DNA from: Exilibacterium sp.
Lineage (GTDB): Bacteria; Pseudomonadota; Gammaproteobacteria; Pseudomonadales; Cellvibrionaceae
Reading direction: 5' to 3'
Assembly: GCA_028280195.1 (NCBI GenBank)
Contig: JANQMH010000086.1
Span: 1-37,309 of the forward strand
Length of the DNA: 37,309 bases
Below, piece by piece: positions 1 through 7,870 of the stretch; position 1 is the stretch's first letter; each line of letters opens with the position of its first letter. The notes under the pieces are model-generated. The model searched no databases and had not been told where the DNA came from. It was given only the letters and a program-made list of their open reading frames with translations. The position numbers and the translations under genes are program-made.

Positions 1-248
1 CCGGCGGCATTGAGCTTTGCCACCAGGGTATCGGTGTCCGGCAGCGGATGGCGGCCGCCGTGCTCGGCCGGCGGCGCCGACAGGTCCCGGTCGAGAGAAA
101 AGTAGTAAGCGCCGGTAATGTGGCCGTCGCGGTATTGGCGATAACCGAGTGCCGGATCGGCCAGTGAAAAGCGGCAGTCGATTACTGCGGTATCGCTGCC
201 GAGGCGCTGCTTCAATTCAGCGGCGGTGATTAGCGGTGACATCGACAT
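1..248 (-). CDS. Rhodanese-type sulfurtransferase, N-terminal part (runs off the window)
   Basis: The minus strand from 248 reads MSMSPLITAAELKQRLGSD, then a stretch with VIDCRF, GYRQYRDGHITGA and SLDRDLSAPP. This is the N-terminal rhodanese domain of thiosulfate/3-mercaptopyruvate sulfurtransferases of the SseA type, which move sulfane sulfur to an acceptor such as cyanide or a thiol. About 82 residues are present; the C-terminal domain with the catalytic Cys lies beyond base 1 and cannot be checked. A GGGAGGG ribosome-binding site lies just upstream. ATG 248 or the in-frame ATG 242 could be the start; 242 gives the more usual spacing. The upstream side is a 14-unit 12-bp repeat array. Confidence 0.8.
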   Translation of the reverse strand, partial: MSMSPLITAAELKQRLGSDTAVIDCRFSLADPALGYRQYRDGHITGAYYFSLDRDLSAPPAEHGGRHPLPDTDTLVAKLNAA

Positions 249-265
249 CGAGCCCTCCCGCCTGT

Positions 266-433
266 GTTTTTGGCAATGTTTTTAACAGCGTTTTTAACAG
301 TGTTCTTAACAATGTCTTTAACGACGTTTTTAACGACGCCTTTGTCAATGTTTTCAACAACGTTTTCAACAATGTTTGCATAAATTTTTGCATAAACGTT
401 TGCGACAACATTGGTAAAAACGCGCATAACAAT
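266..433. repeat. Degenerate 12-bp tandem repeat array, 14 units
   Basis: Fourteen consecutive 12-base units of the type GTTTTTAACARY can be read from 266 to 433 without a gap (unit starts 266, 278, 290 and so on to 422). Units diverge gradually from GTTTTTAACAGC to GTTTTCAACAAT and GTTTGCATAAAT. Because 12 is a multiple of three, several frames stay open on both strands and would give four-residue repeats, but none has convincing start signals or family resemblance. The array fills the space between the sulfurtransferase start and the end of the FhlB-like gene. Confidence 0.85.
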
Positions 434-508
434 GGTCATTTGCATGAATCCCCCATAATGCAGCTGAGTGCCGTTGCTGTTTTCCTCCCCGCCTGCGCCC
501 GTGCAGAG

Positions 509-808
509 TCAGCGGCGCGCGTGTTCCGGTGTCTTGCCCTGCAGATCATAGGCAAAGGCGATGATATGCGCCACTGCGATATACAGGCTCTGCGGAATTT
601 CCTCCCCCAATTCCAATGTGATCAGTAAGTCCAGCAATGCCGGGTTGTCACACAGTGGAACATCGTATTGTTGCGCAATGGCAATGATTTCTTCGGCCGC
701 GGCGCCGATGCCTTTAGCGCTGACAGTGGGCGCGCGGTCGCCGTCGTAAAACAGCGCCACCGCTTTTTGCAGCTCGCCGCGATCGGCGGGCGGTTCGTTA
801 CTGGCCAT
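509..808 (-). CDS. FhlB-like protein (C-terminal FlhB/YscU domain homologue)
   Basis: This 99-residue protein corresponds to the cytoplasmic C-terminal domain of the flagellar export switch protein FlhB. The sequence has KAVALFYDGDRAPTVSAKG near the start, then VPLCDNPALLDLL and LELGEEIPQSLYIAVAHIIAF, which match the conserved FlhB_C core. The membrane part and the autocleavage NPTH motif are absent, as in stand-alone FhlB/YlqH proteins, so self-cleavage is not expected. It probably takes part in export substrate specificity. It starts 7 bases after the stop of the FliK-like gene, so the two are almost certainly one operon. Confidence 0.85.
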   Translation of the reverse strand: MASNEPPADRGELQKAVALFYDGDRAPTVSAKGIGAAAEEIIAIAQQYDVPLCDNPALLDLLITLELGEEIPQSLYIAVAHIIAFAYDLQGKTPEHARR

Positions 809-815
809 TGGCGGT

Positions 816-2309
816 TTATGTCCTTATATCTATCAGAGAGTAGTCCAGGCGCACATCTTTTCCAGGCGGCTGGCCCTTGAAACACCGGATATCGCTTACC
901 TCGAGGCCCGAGTCCTGCAGGTTCGCGCGCAACTGCTGCAGTTTCTGCTGGGCCGCGTGCAGAGTCTCCTGCCGCTGCGCCCAGATACTGGCCGCCAGCG
1001 TGGCGTCGATGATCTTCAGGTGCGCGTATATGGCGCCGCGCCCGGGAATATCGAACGCCAGCGCCACAAACCACTGGCGCACTTTGCGCGGGTCGTCGCT
1101 GCGCCGGCTGTCGGGTTTTTCCCATTTTTGTTCGATATGCATTTCCATACTGTGCACGGCGCCGGCAAAGCGCAGCGGAATTTCCACCTGCCAGGTCTGG
1201 GTGCCCTGCTCCTGCGGGTTGGCAGACGGCGGCAGAGACTGCAGCTGGCGCAATTGCAGCTTTGTCAGCGAGGCCAGCAATTGCTGCTGTAACAGCGACA
1301 TCAGTTCAACCCGCAGGTTGCCGCGACCGGAGTCGCCCTGAGGCCGGTCGCCCGGCTGCTGCCACAGGCGCAATAACGCCGGCAGGGACTGGTGCAGGGG
1401 CTGATGGAGGGACGCTGGCGACTGTCCTGCGGCCGCTGCCTGTGACAGCCTGACAAAGGGTGATGCCGGCCCAGGCGCGGCGGCGGGAGTGCGGGCCGTC
1501 GCCAGGGCCGCCTCGAGGCGGCGCACTGCCTGCAACAGCGCGCCTTTCAGGTCGCTGGCCGGCAGCGCACGCGGTATTTCCCCGGCCTGCGACACGGCGC
1601 GGTTGAGCCTGTTTTCGTAGAAAAGCCCCATCTGCGACAGAATCCTGCTCAGCTGTCGCGGCTGCGACAGCGCCGCCGGTGTATGCACGTGGCGCTGCAG
1701 CAGATCCAGCGCCTGTCTGACCGGGGGCGGCAGGGCCGGGCCGGCAGCGGACTTTGCCAGCACGTCCAGTGTCTGCAACAGCTGCTGCAGCGGTTGTTTT
1801 TGCGGGTGTTGTTGTAGGTGTTGTTGCAAGTGTTGTTGCGGCAGCAGCGCCCGCAGGCTCTGGCCGATCAGTTCACGGCGGTTCGCGGCCGCCCCGTCGC
1901 CGCTGCCGGACGGCGCCAGCAGCACCAGCCGCGCGGCCCCCGCCAGCTGCAGCTGCAGCGTCTGTCGCGGGCGCAGGGCCTGATCGCTGAATGTCAGCAG
2001 CGGCTGCCCCCGGGCCATCAGCTCTACCAGCTGCAGGCGCGGCGACTGCAGCAGGTTTTTCAGCTCGGCGCCGAGTGCCTGTTGTTGTAGCGATTGTTGT
2101 AGCGGCTGTTGTAGCGCTTGTTGTAGCGCCTGGCGTTGCTGGTCGGAAAGCGGCAGGACACGCTGTACCTGCGCGCTCAGGGTGTCGCCCACCTGCAGAT
2201 CGAGGGCTCGAACCACGGCCTGCAGGGCGCTGTTGCGGCCGCTCTGCAGGCCCTGGAGCAGCTGCCGGGTTGCCGTTGCAGGCACTGATGGGGGCAGGTT
2301 TATCGACAT
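816..2309 (-). CDS. FliK-like flagellar hook-length control protein
   Basis: A 497-residue protein with a long, Gln/Leu/Ala-rich, low-complexity N-terminal part and a C-terminal domain (about residues 365-490) with WQVEIPLRFAGAVHSMEMHIE, IPGRGAIYAHLKI and LEVSDIRCFKGQP, typical of the FliK C-terminal domain that signals hook completion to FlhB. Together with the FhlB-like gene it forms the pair that in Pseudomonas-type genomes lies beside ccmA. The Gln-rich part contains 12-bp repeats (near 1797-1840 and 2085-2133) giving LQQx tetrads, for example LQQALQQPLQQSLQQ. It could be an accessory FliK paralogue and not the main ruler, since no other flagellar genes are in view. Confidence 0.75.
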   Translation of the reverse strand: MSINLPPSVPATATRQLLQGLQSGRNSALQAVVRALDLQVGDTLSAQVQRVLPLSDQQRQALQQALQQPLQQSLQQQALGAELKNLLQSPRLQLVELMARGQPLLTFSDQALRPRQTLQLQLAGAARLVLLAPSGSGDGAAANRRELIGQSLRALLPQQHLQQHLQQHPQKQPLQQLLQTLDVLAKSAAGPALPPPVRQALDLLQRHVHTPAALSQPRQLSRILSQMGLFYENRLNRAVSQAGEIPRALPASDLKGALLQAVRRLEAALATARTPAAAPGPASPFVRLSQAAAAGQSPASLHQPLHQSLPALLRLWQQPGDRPQGDSGRGNLRVELMSLLQQQLLASLTKLQLRQLQSLPPSANPQEQGTQTWQVEIPLRFAGAVHSMEMHIEQKWEKPDSRRSDDPRKVRQWFVALAFDIPGRGAIYAHLKIIDATLAASIWAQRQETLHAAQQKLQQLRANLQDSGLEVSDIRCFKGQPPGKDVRLDYSLIDIRT

Positions 2310-2394
2310 AGAGCGGCTATCGGTATATGGACCGGGCAGTATAGCAACCTGGCAACAATCGCAATCGGACCGGGGTCTGCGCGCGGGCGTCGCT

Positions 2395-2423
2395 GGTACA
2401 AAAGTCCCGTCGCTCGTTATAAT
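2395..2423 (+). promoter_or_regulatory. Candidate sigma70 promoter for the ccm operon
   Basis: A perfect TATAAT at 2418-2423 has a weak -35 (GGTACA, 2395-2400) at 17-base spacing. It lies in the 221-base divergent space between the FliK-like gene and ccmA, about 108 bases before the ccmA start. Inferred from consensus only. Confidence 0.5.
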
Positions 2424-2530
2424 CCCCGCCGGTTATTGAGAGTATAACGCGTTACCCCGATTAATAGGCAGCCGGCCGCTGACCGGGCTGCCGGCGGTTG
2501 AAAACAGCAAACGGTTGAAAAGAGCAAAAG

Positions 2531-3220
2531 TTGACCACACCTGTCATTGAGGCGCGAGGCCTCCACTGCGAGCGGGATGAGCGCGTACTGTTCTGCCGCC
2601 TGCAGCTGCAGATTTATCCCGGCGATATCGTCCAGGTCGAGGGGCCCAACGGCAGTGGCAAGACCACGCTGTTGCGTATTCTCACCACCGTCTCGCGGGA
2701 ATTCCAGGGCGAATTGTGCTGGCGCGGCGAGGACCTGCACCGCCAGCGCCTCGACTATCTCAACCACCTGCTCTACCTCGGCCACCTGCCGAGCGTAAAA
2801 AAAGCCCTCAGTCCGCGCGAGAACCTGCAGTGGTTCAGCGGTATGGGCAGCGGCCATAAACAGCTGCCCATTGCCCGGGCGCTGGAGGAGGTCGGGCTGC
2901 TCGGCTTCGAGGACGTCCCCTGTTACATCCTCTCGGCCGGCCAGTTGCGGCGCGTGGCACTGGCGCGCCTGTACCTGACCCCGGCGCAGATCTGGGTGCT
3001 GGACGAGCCCTTTACCGCCATCGATAAACAGGGTGTGGCCGCACTGGAGAGCCTGCTGCAGGAGCACGCCCGCGGCGGCGGCTCGGTGGTGCTGACCACC
3101 CACCAGAATCTGGGACTGGCGGGGGTCAAGCGACTCAACCTGATGGATTTTCAACCGCCGCAGGGCTATTACCCCTATTCGCCGGACAGCGCCGGCGAAG
3201 AGCCGGAGACCGGGCCGTGA
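2531..3220 (+). CDS. ccmA: Heme exporter ATP-binding protein CcmA
   Basis: A 229-residue ABC ATPase. Walker A GPNGSGKTT is at residues 38-46, the signature LSAGQ at 134-138 and Walker B IWVLDEP at 154-160. The length and the position directly before ccmB, ccmC and ccmD identify CcmA, the ATPase of the CcmAB(CD) complex that releases holo-CcmE from CcmC during system I cytochrome c maturation. It acts on the cytoplasmic face of the inner membrane. The start codon appears to be TTG with no strong ribosome-binding site; no better start is visible before the conserved IEARGLHCER. Its stop overlaps the ccmB GTG start by four bases. Confidence 0.96.
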   Translation: MTTPVIEARGLHCERDERVLFCRLQLQIYPGDIVQVEGPNGSGKTTLLRILTTVSREFQGELCWRGEDLHRQRLDYLNHLLYLGHLPSVKKALSPRENLQWFSGMGSGHKQLPIARALEEVGLLGFEDVPCYILSAGQLRRVALARLYLTPAQIWVLDEPFTAIDKQGVAALESLLQEHARGGGSVVLTTHQNLGLAGVKRLNLMDFQPPQGYYPYSPDSAGEEPETGP

Positions 3221-3909
3221 ATGCGCCGCCAGCCGCCATCGGTGCGGCGTTTGCCGCCATCCTGCGGCGCGACCTGACACTGGCCTATCGCCACCGCGGC
3301 GAAATCGCCAATCCGCTGGTCTTTTTTCTGATTGTGATCACCATGGTGCCGCTGGGGGTCAGTCCGGACCCGCAGCTGCTGGCGACGCTGGCGCCGGGCA
3401 TTATCTGGGTGGTGGCGCTGCTGTCGACGCTGCTGGCGCTGGACGGCCTGTTCCGCAGCGACTTTGAAGACGGCTCGCTGGAGCAGTTGCTGATCAGCCC
3501 GCAGCCACTGTATCTGATGGTGCTTGCCAAAGTCCTGGCCCACTGGCTGGTTACCGGCCTGCCGCTGACTCTGATGGCGCCGCTGCTGGGGGTGATGCTG
3601 TCGCTGCCGGCGGCGGGCTACCTGCCGCTGTGCCTGAGTTTGTTGCTCGGCACCGCCAGTTTGAGCCTGATCGGCGCCATTGGCGCGGCGCTTACCGTGG
3701 CCCTGCGCAAAGGCGGCCTGCTGCTGTCGCTGATCATTATGCCGCTGTACGCACCGGTACTGATTTTCGGCGCCGGGGCGGTGCGCAGCGCCGTCGACGG
3801 CTTCCCGTTTGCGCCGCAAATCGCCATACTCGGTGCGCTGCTGGCGCTGGCCGCGGTACTGGCGCCACTGGCTTCGGCCGCGGCCCTGCGTATCAGCATC
3901 GACGGTTGA
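3217..3909 (+). CDS. ccmB: Heme exporter permease CcmB
   Basis: A 230-residue, very hydrophobic protein with about six membrane helices. It has the CcmB hallmarks AILRRDLTLAYRHRGEIANPL and FEDGSLEQLLISPQPLY, and a final APVLIFGAGAV segment. It is the membrane subunit of the CcmAB exporter-like complex. The start is GTG at 3217, overlapping the ccmA stop (GTGA), so translation is coupled. It is followed by an unusual 320-base gap before ccmC. Confidence 0.96.
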   Translation: MNAPPAAIGAAFAAILRRDLTLAYRHRGEIANPLVFFLIVITMVPLGVSPDPQLLATLAPGIIWVVALLSTLLALDGLFRSDFEDGSLEQLLISPQPLYLMVLAKVLAHWLVTGLPLTLMAPLLGVMLSLPAAGYLPLCLSLLLGTASLSLIGAIGAALTVALRKGGLLLSLIIMPLYAPVLIFGAGAVRSAVDGFPFAPQIAILGALLALAAVLAPLASAAALRISIDG

Positions 3910-4229
3910 GCCCGGCCGCATTGCGATAACAGTCGCAAAAGTCACAAAAATTCACCCCGGAGGCGGATAACGCGAGAAAAATACTTGTCTTAGGCGACAA
4001 CCGCGGTCCTCATCAGTATAAAATAGGCACTAACGCTTGATCGGTCATCGCTGGCGCCGCCGCAGCGGCAAAGCTGCCCGGCAGGGCTGCAGCCGCAACC
4101 GCAGTTAAAGCTGCAGTTGGCAGGCAGTCGAAAGGCAGTAGCAGAGGCAGTAGAAAGGCAGCTGCAAAAAACAGCGAGTGAGGACGCCCGGCAAGTCAAA
4201 GAAGCACTTCAGAGGTAGAGACAGATTCC
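3910..4229. other. ccmB-ccmC gap with short repeats and a possible promoter
   Basis: There is no convincing coding sequence in these 320 bases. A TATAAA at about 4017 lies 17 bases after a weak GCGACA, which would be a possible internal promoter. Between 4122 and 4166 there are four 11-12-base units beginning AGGCAG (AGGCAGTCGAA, AGGCAGTAGCAG, AGGCAGTAGAA, AGGCAGCTGCA). CG-rich inverted segments (GCCGCCGCAGCGGC) near 4054 may fold. The gap breaks an operon whose other genes overlap or nearly touch. Confidence 0.45.
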
Positions 4230-5021
4230 GTGGCATGGCAATGGTTTCACAGGCTCGGCTCGCCGCGCTGGTTTTACGAAAAATCCGCTCCCTGGCTTCC
4301 CTGGCTCGGCGCACTGACGGCGGCACTGCTGCTGGTAGGGGCGGTCTGGGGGCTGGCCTTTGCCCCCCCCGACTATAAACAGGGCAACAGCTATCGGATA
4401 ATTTACGTGCATGTGCCCACTGCCGTGCTGGCGCTGGCCGGCTACTATGTGATGGCGATCAGCGGCGCTGTGGGCCTGATCTGGAAAATGAAGCTGGCCG
4501 ATATGGTCATGAAGTCGGCGGCCATCATCGGCGCCGTGCTGACTTTTCTGGCGCTGTTTACCGGCGCCGTCTGGGGCAAACCCACCTGGGGCACCTGGTG
4601 GGTGTGGGATGCCCGCATAACTTCCATGGTATTGCTGCTGTTTCTGTATCTCGGCGTTATCGCTTTACAGGAAGCCTACCAGAGCCGCGATACCGCCAAT
4701 AAGGCCAGTGCCATACTGGCGCTGGTGGGTACTGTCAATATTCCCATCATTTATAAGTCCGTCGACTGGTGGTATACCCTGCACCAGCCGGCGACGATTA
4801 AGTTTACCTCCCAGTCCACCATCCACCCCTCCATGTTCTATCCGTTATTGACCATGATCATTGGATTTTACTGTTTTTACGCGTTGGCGTTGATAATGCA
4901 GACGCGGGTGGAGATACTGCAGCGGGAGAGGCGCACGCAGTGGGTGCGGGATATTGTCGAGGGGGGAGAGAAGGGAAAAGGGAAAAGGGAAAAGGGAAAA
5001 GTGGAGGGGAGTACGGCATGA
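4230..5021 (+). CDS. ccmC: Heme lyase/transfer protein CcmC
   Basis: A 263-residue protein with six membrane helices and the tryptophan-rich WGTWWVWD motif at residues 120-127. His61 (YVHVPTA) and His185 (YTLHQPATI) are at the positions of the conserved periplasmic axial histidines. CcmC binds heme on the periplasmic side and loads it onto CcmE. The start is GTG at 4230. The C-terminal tail after residue 245 is a Lys/Gly/Glu-rich stretch (EKGKGKREKGK) encoded by a run of GGGAAAA units, which looks like a late extension by repeat growth. The stop overlaps the ccmD start (ATGA). Confidence 0.96.
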   Translation: MAWQWFHRLGSPRWFYEKSAPWLPWLGALTAALLLVGAVWGLAFAPPDYKQGNSYRIIYVHVPTAVLALAGYYVMAISGAVGLIWKMKLADMVMKSAAIIGAVLTFLALFTGAVWGKPTWGTWWVWDARITSMVLLLFLYLGVIALQEAYQSRDTANKASAILALVGTVNIPIIYKSVDWWYTLHQPATIKFTSQSTIHPSMFYPLLTMIIGFYCFYALALIMQTRVEILQRERRTQWVRDIVEGGEKGKGKREKGKVEGSTA

Positions 5022-5224
5022 ATTTTCAGTTTGCTTCGCTGGGCGATTTTCTCTATATGTCGGGGCACGGGCCCTTTGTCTGGAGTTGTTATATTGTTAC
5101 GGCAATTGCGCTTGTTTATCTGGTTGTCAGACCACTGCGCGCGCGGCGGCGCTTTATGGCCGAACAGAAACGCCAGCAGGCCATCCAGTCCCGCACCCAG
5201 TCACAACTTGAAACCGCAGGTTAA
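5018..5224 (+). CDS. ccmD: Heme exporter accessory protein CcmD
   Basis: A 68-residue protein with one membrane helix (WSCYIVTAIALVYLVV) preceded by FLYMSGHGPFVW and followed by the basic stretch RPLRARRRFMAEQKRQQ. The short length, the conserved helix with an aromatic/His-Gly N-terminal side, the basic cytoplasmic tail and the position between ccmC and ccmE identify CcmD, which helps release holo-CcmE from the CcmABC complex. ATG 5018 overlaps the ccmC stop, which decides this start over longer upstream options in the same frame. Confidence 0.93.
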   Translation: MNFQFASLGDFLYMSGHGPFVWSCYIVTAIALVYLVVRPLRARRRFMAEQKRQQAIQSRTQSQLETAG

Positions 5225-5229
5225 TTCCA

Positions 5230-5334
5230 TGACACCAATGACAGTATTCGAAACGACAGTGTTCGAAACGACAATGCTTGCAACAACAAGGCTTGCAACC
5301 ACGACGATTGCAACCACAACGATTGCAACAACAG
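5230..5334. repeat. Degenerate 15-bp tandem repeat array between ccmD and ccmE
   Basis: Six clear 15-base units start at 5245, 5260, 5275, 5290, 5305 and 5320 (for example TGTTCGAAACGACAA, TGCTTGCAACAACAA, CGATTGCAACCACAA), with a weaker seventh at 5230. The array lies in the 170-base ccmD-ccmE spacer and is bordered by the pyrimidine arm of the inverted repeat. No gene is evident in it. Confidence 0.85.
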
Positions 5335-5394
5335 CGCAGCGCCCACTTTTCCCTTTTCCCTTTTTCCTTTTCCCCAACTGAGCACCCCAACCCC

Positions 5395-5859
5395 ATGCAC
5401 CCCATCCGCAAACAACGCCTGATCCTGGTCCTGTTCATCGTCTTCTTCTCCAGCCTCGCCGCCGGCCTGATGGGCTATGCGCTGCGCGAGAATATCAACC
5501 TGTTCTATCCGCCCTCGGATATCGTCGCCGGCCAGGCGCCGGTGGACAAACAGATTCGCGCCGGCGGCTGTGTGCTGCCGGGCAGTGTCGATCGCGCCGA
5601 GGACAGTCTCATCGTCAGCTTCCTGGTGACCGACGGCGCGGCGGAGCTGGAGGTGCAGTACAACGGCATTCTGCCGGATCTGTTTGCCGAGGGTGAGGCG
5701 GTGGTGGTCAACGGCCGCCTCGATGGCGACGGCGTGTTTCAGGCCAGCCAGGTACTGGCCAAGCACGATGAAAACTACACGCCGCCGGAGGTGGCCGATA
5801 CCATGAAAAACAAAGGTGAATACGATGAAGCGTGCGAGGGTATAGATTATGGTGCCTGA
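5395..5859 (+). CDS. ccmE: Periplasmic heme chaperone CcmE
   Basis: A 154-residue protein with an N-terminal membrane anchor (residues 9-28) and the CcmE OB-fold core (IRAGGCVLPGSV, VSFLVTDGAAELEVQYNGILPDLF, EGEAVVVNGRL). His124 in the motif LAKHDENY is the residue that binds heme covalently, and Tyr128 matches the conserved heme ligand. It carries heme from CcmC to CcmF. ATG 5395 (MHPIRKQRL) matches the usual family start, although there is no clear ribosome-binding site because a pyrimidine tract precedes it. The 3-prime end overlaps ccmF by 11 bases. Confidence 0.96.
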   Translation: MHPIRKQRLILVLFIVFFSSLAAGLMGYALRENINLFYPPSDIVAGQAPVDKQIRAGGCVLPGSVDRAEDSLIVSFLVTDGAAELEVQYNGILPDLFAEGEAVVVNGRLDGDGVFQASQVLAKHDENYTPPEVADTMKNKGEYDEACEGIDYGA

Positions 5860-7864
5860 ATTAGGTCACTTTGCACTGTTGCTGGCGCTGTGTCTGACCG
5901 TGCTGCTGGCACTGTTGCCGCTGGCCGGCACCATTACCGGCAGCCGCGTATTGATGGCCAGCTGCCACTCGCTGTCGGCCGGTGTGCTGGTATTTACCAC
6001 AATCGCTTTTTTATGCCTGTGCTGGGCGTTTCTGCAGGACGATTTCTCGGTCAAATATGTGGCCAATCACTCCAATACGCTGCTGCCGGTGCAGTATAAG
6101 ATCAGCGCCGTGTGGGGTGGCCACGAGGGCTCGCTGCTGCTGTGGGTGCTGACGCTGGCGCTGTGGACCTACGCCGTCAGTGTGTTCAGCAAAAACCTGC
6201 CGCTGGATATGCTGGCGCGGGTATTGTCGGTGATGGGCATGATCGGCGTCGGCTTTTTGCTGTTTACGCTGCTGACCTCCAACCCCTTCGACCGCTATCT
6301 GCCGCACCATCCGGCCGAGGGCAGCGATCTCAACCCGCTGTTGCAGGACTTTGGTCTGATCGTGCACCCGCCCATGCTCTACATGGGCTATGTGGGTTTT
6401 TCGGTGGCCTTTGCCTTTGCCATTGCCGCGCTGTTGTCCGGGCGCCTCGATACCGCCTGGGCGCGCTGGTCGCGCCCCTGGACCACTATCGCCTGGGCCT
6501 TTCTCACCCTCGGTATTTCGCTCGGCAGCTGGTGGGCCTACTACGAACTGGGCTGGGGCGGCTGGTGGTTCTGGGACCCGGTGGAAAACGCCTCGTTCAT
6601 GCCCTGGCTGGTGGGCACCGCGCTGATTCACTCACTGGCCGCCACGGAAAAGCGCGGCGTGTTCAAAAGCTGGACCATACTGCTGGCGATATTCGCCTTC
6701 TCACTGAGTCTGCTGGGCACCTTCCTGGTGCGCTCCGGTGTCCTGACCTCGGTGCACGCTTTTGCCAACGATCCCGAGCGCGGCGTCTTCATCCTCGGCT
6801 TTCTGGCCCTGGTGGTGGGCGCCTCGCTGACGCTCTACGCGCTGCGGGCGCCGGTGGTGAAAAGTGTGGTGGGTTTCAACCTGCTGTCGCGCGAGTCCTT
6901 TCTGCTGATCAATAATATCGTGCTGGTGATCGTCACCGCCACGGTCTTGCTGGGCACGCTGTATCCGCTGATTGCCGATGCGCTGGAGTGGGGCAAGGTG
7001 TCGGTGGGGCCGCCGTTTTTCAATCTGTTTTTCGTGCCTCTCATGGGTGTGTTGAGCGTGCTGATCGGCATTGGCGTCATGCTCAACTGGAAGCGCAGCC
7101 GCTTCGATCAGCTGCTGCGCTGGTTGAGCCCGCCGGCGCTGCTGGCGCTGCTGACCGGTGCCGTGTTTCCCTGGCTCTACGCCGGTGAATTCAGCCTCGG
7201 TGCGGCCACCGCGGTGGCGGTGGGCAGCTGGGTGACCTTCAGCATGTTTGCCGACCTGTACCGCAAAGTGCGCCATGCCGACAGCATCGGCGCCGGCCTG
7301 CGCAAACTCAGGCTCAGTTACTACGGCATGTTCAGTGCCCATATCGGCGTGGCCATTACCCTGATCGGCGTGATACTGAATACCATCTACAGCGATCAGC
7401 GCGATTTGCGTATGGAGGCGAAACAGTCGGTGGAGGTGGGCGACTATCGCTTCGAACTCGATCGCCTGGAAAAAGTGCGCGGGCCCAACTATATCGCCGA
7501 CCAGGCGACCATCTACGTGTTTGACGGCGAGCGGCAGGTGGCGACACTGCAGCCGCAGAAGCGCCGCTATCTGGCCAGCGGCGATGTGATGACCGAAGCC
7601 GGTATCGATGCCGGGCTGATGCGCGATATTTACGTCTCCATGGGTGAACCGCTGAGCGGCAATGCCTGGGCGGTCAGCGTGCACGATAAACCGTTTGTGC
7701 GCTGGATCTGGCTGGGAACGATTTTTATGAGTATCGGCGGCGTACTGGCGGTCAGCGACAAGCGCTATCGGATCAGGCGCAGGACGCCCGCGGACGACAG
7801 GGCGGCCGCGGGCGATGGTGGCGCAGTGGCGGGCGACGGCAAAACTGCAGCCGAAGGGGCCTAG
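5849..7864 (+). CDS. ccmF: Cytochrome c heme lyase subunit CcmF
   Basis: A 671-residue polytopic membrane protein. The tryptophan-rich WGGWWFWDP motif is at residues 236-244, with His173 (IVHPPMLYMG) and His261 (LIHSLAATEKRG) at conserved positions, and HEGSLLLWV at 92-100. CcmF receives heme from CcmE and is the core of the synthetase that attaches heme to apocytochrome CxxCH motifs; it normally works with CcmH. The length is normal for the family. A short Ala/Gly/Asp-rich tail (after about residue 645) looks like unconstrained sequence. Confidence 0.97.
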   Translation: MVPELGHFALLLALCLTVLLALLPLAGTITGSRVLMASCHSLSAGVLVFTTIAFLCLCWAFLQDDFSVKYVANHSNTLLPVQYKISAVWGGHEGSLLLWVLTLALWTYAVSVFSKNLPLDMLARVLSVMGMIGVGFLLFTLLTSNPFDRYLPHHPAEGSDLNPLLQDFGLIVHPPMLYMGYVGFSVAFAFAIAALLSGRLDTAWARWSRPWTTIAWAFLTLGISLGSWWAYYELGWGGWWFWDPVENASFMPWLVGTALIHSLAATEKRGVFKSWTILLAIFAFSLSLLGTFLVRSGVLTSVHAFANDPERGVFILGFLALVVGASLTLYALRAPVVKSVVGFNLLSRESFLLINNIVLVIVTATVLLGTLYPLIADALEWGKVSVGPPFFNLFFVPLMGVLSVLIGIGVMLNWKRSRFDQLLRWLSPPALLALLTGAVFPWLYAGEFSLGAATAVAVGSWVTFSMFADLYRKVRHADSIGAGLRKLRLSYYGMFSAHIGVAITLIGVILNTIYSDQRDLRMEAKQSVEVGDYRFELDRLEKVRGPNYIADQATIYVFDGERQVATLQPQKRRYLASGDVMTEAGIDAGLMRDIYVSMGEPLSGNAWAVSVHDKPFVRWIWLGTIFMSIGGVLAVSDKRYRIRRRTPADDRAAAGDGGAVAGDGKTAAEGA

Positions 7865-7870
7865 CGCCTG

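Larger units (their letters stand above)
4973..5360. repeat. Polypurine GGGAAAA repeat and its inverted copy flanking ccmD
   Basis: GGGAAAA units run from about 4973 to 5001 in the ccmC 3-prime end. The 18 bases at 4987-5004 (GGGAAAAGGGAAAAGTGG) are the exact reverse complement of 5343-5360, and the resemblance continues less perfectly on the outer side to about 5375. The arms enclose ccmD and a 15-bp repeat array. They could pair in the mRNA or DNA, or mark a past local inversion or duplication. Confidence 0.8.

Noticed and set aside
266-433. Possible CRISPR array
   Set aside because: Units are 12 bases, contiguous and degenerate, with no spacers and no cas genes nearby.
230-445. Open frames with four-residue repeats (NVVENVVKN-like) over the 12-bp array
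   Set aside because: They are explained by the 12-bp repeat keeping frames open; several frames on both strands are equally open, with no family match.
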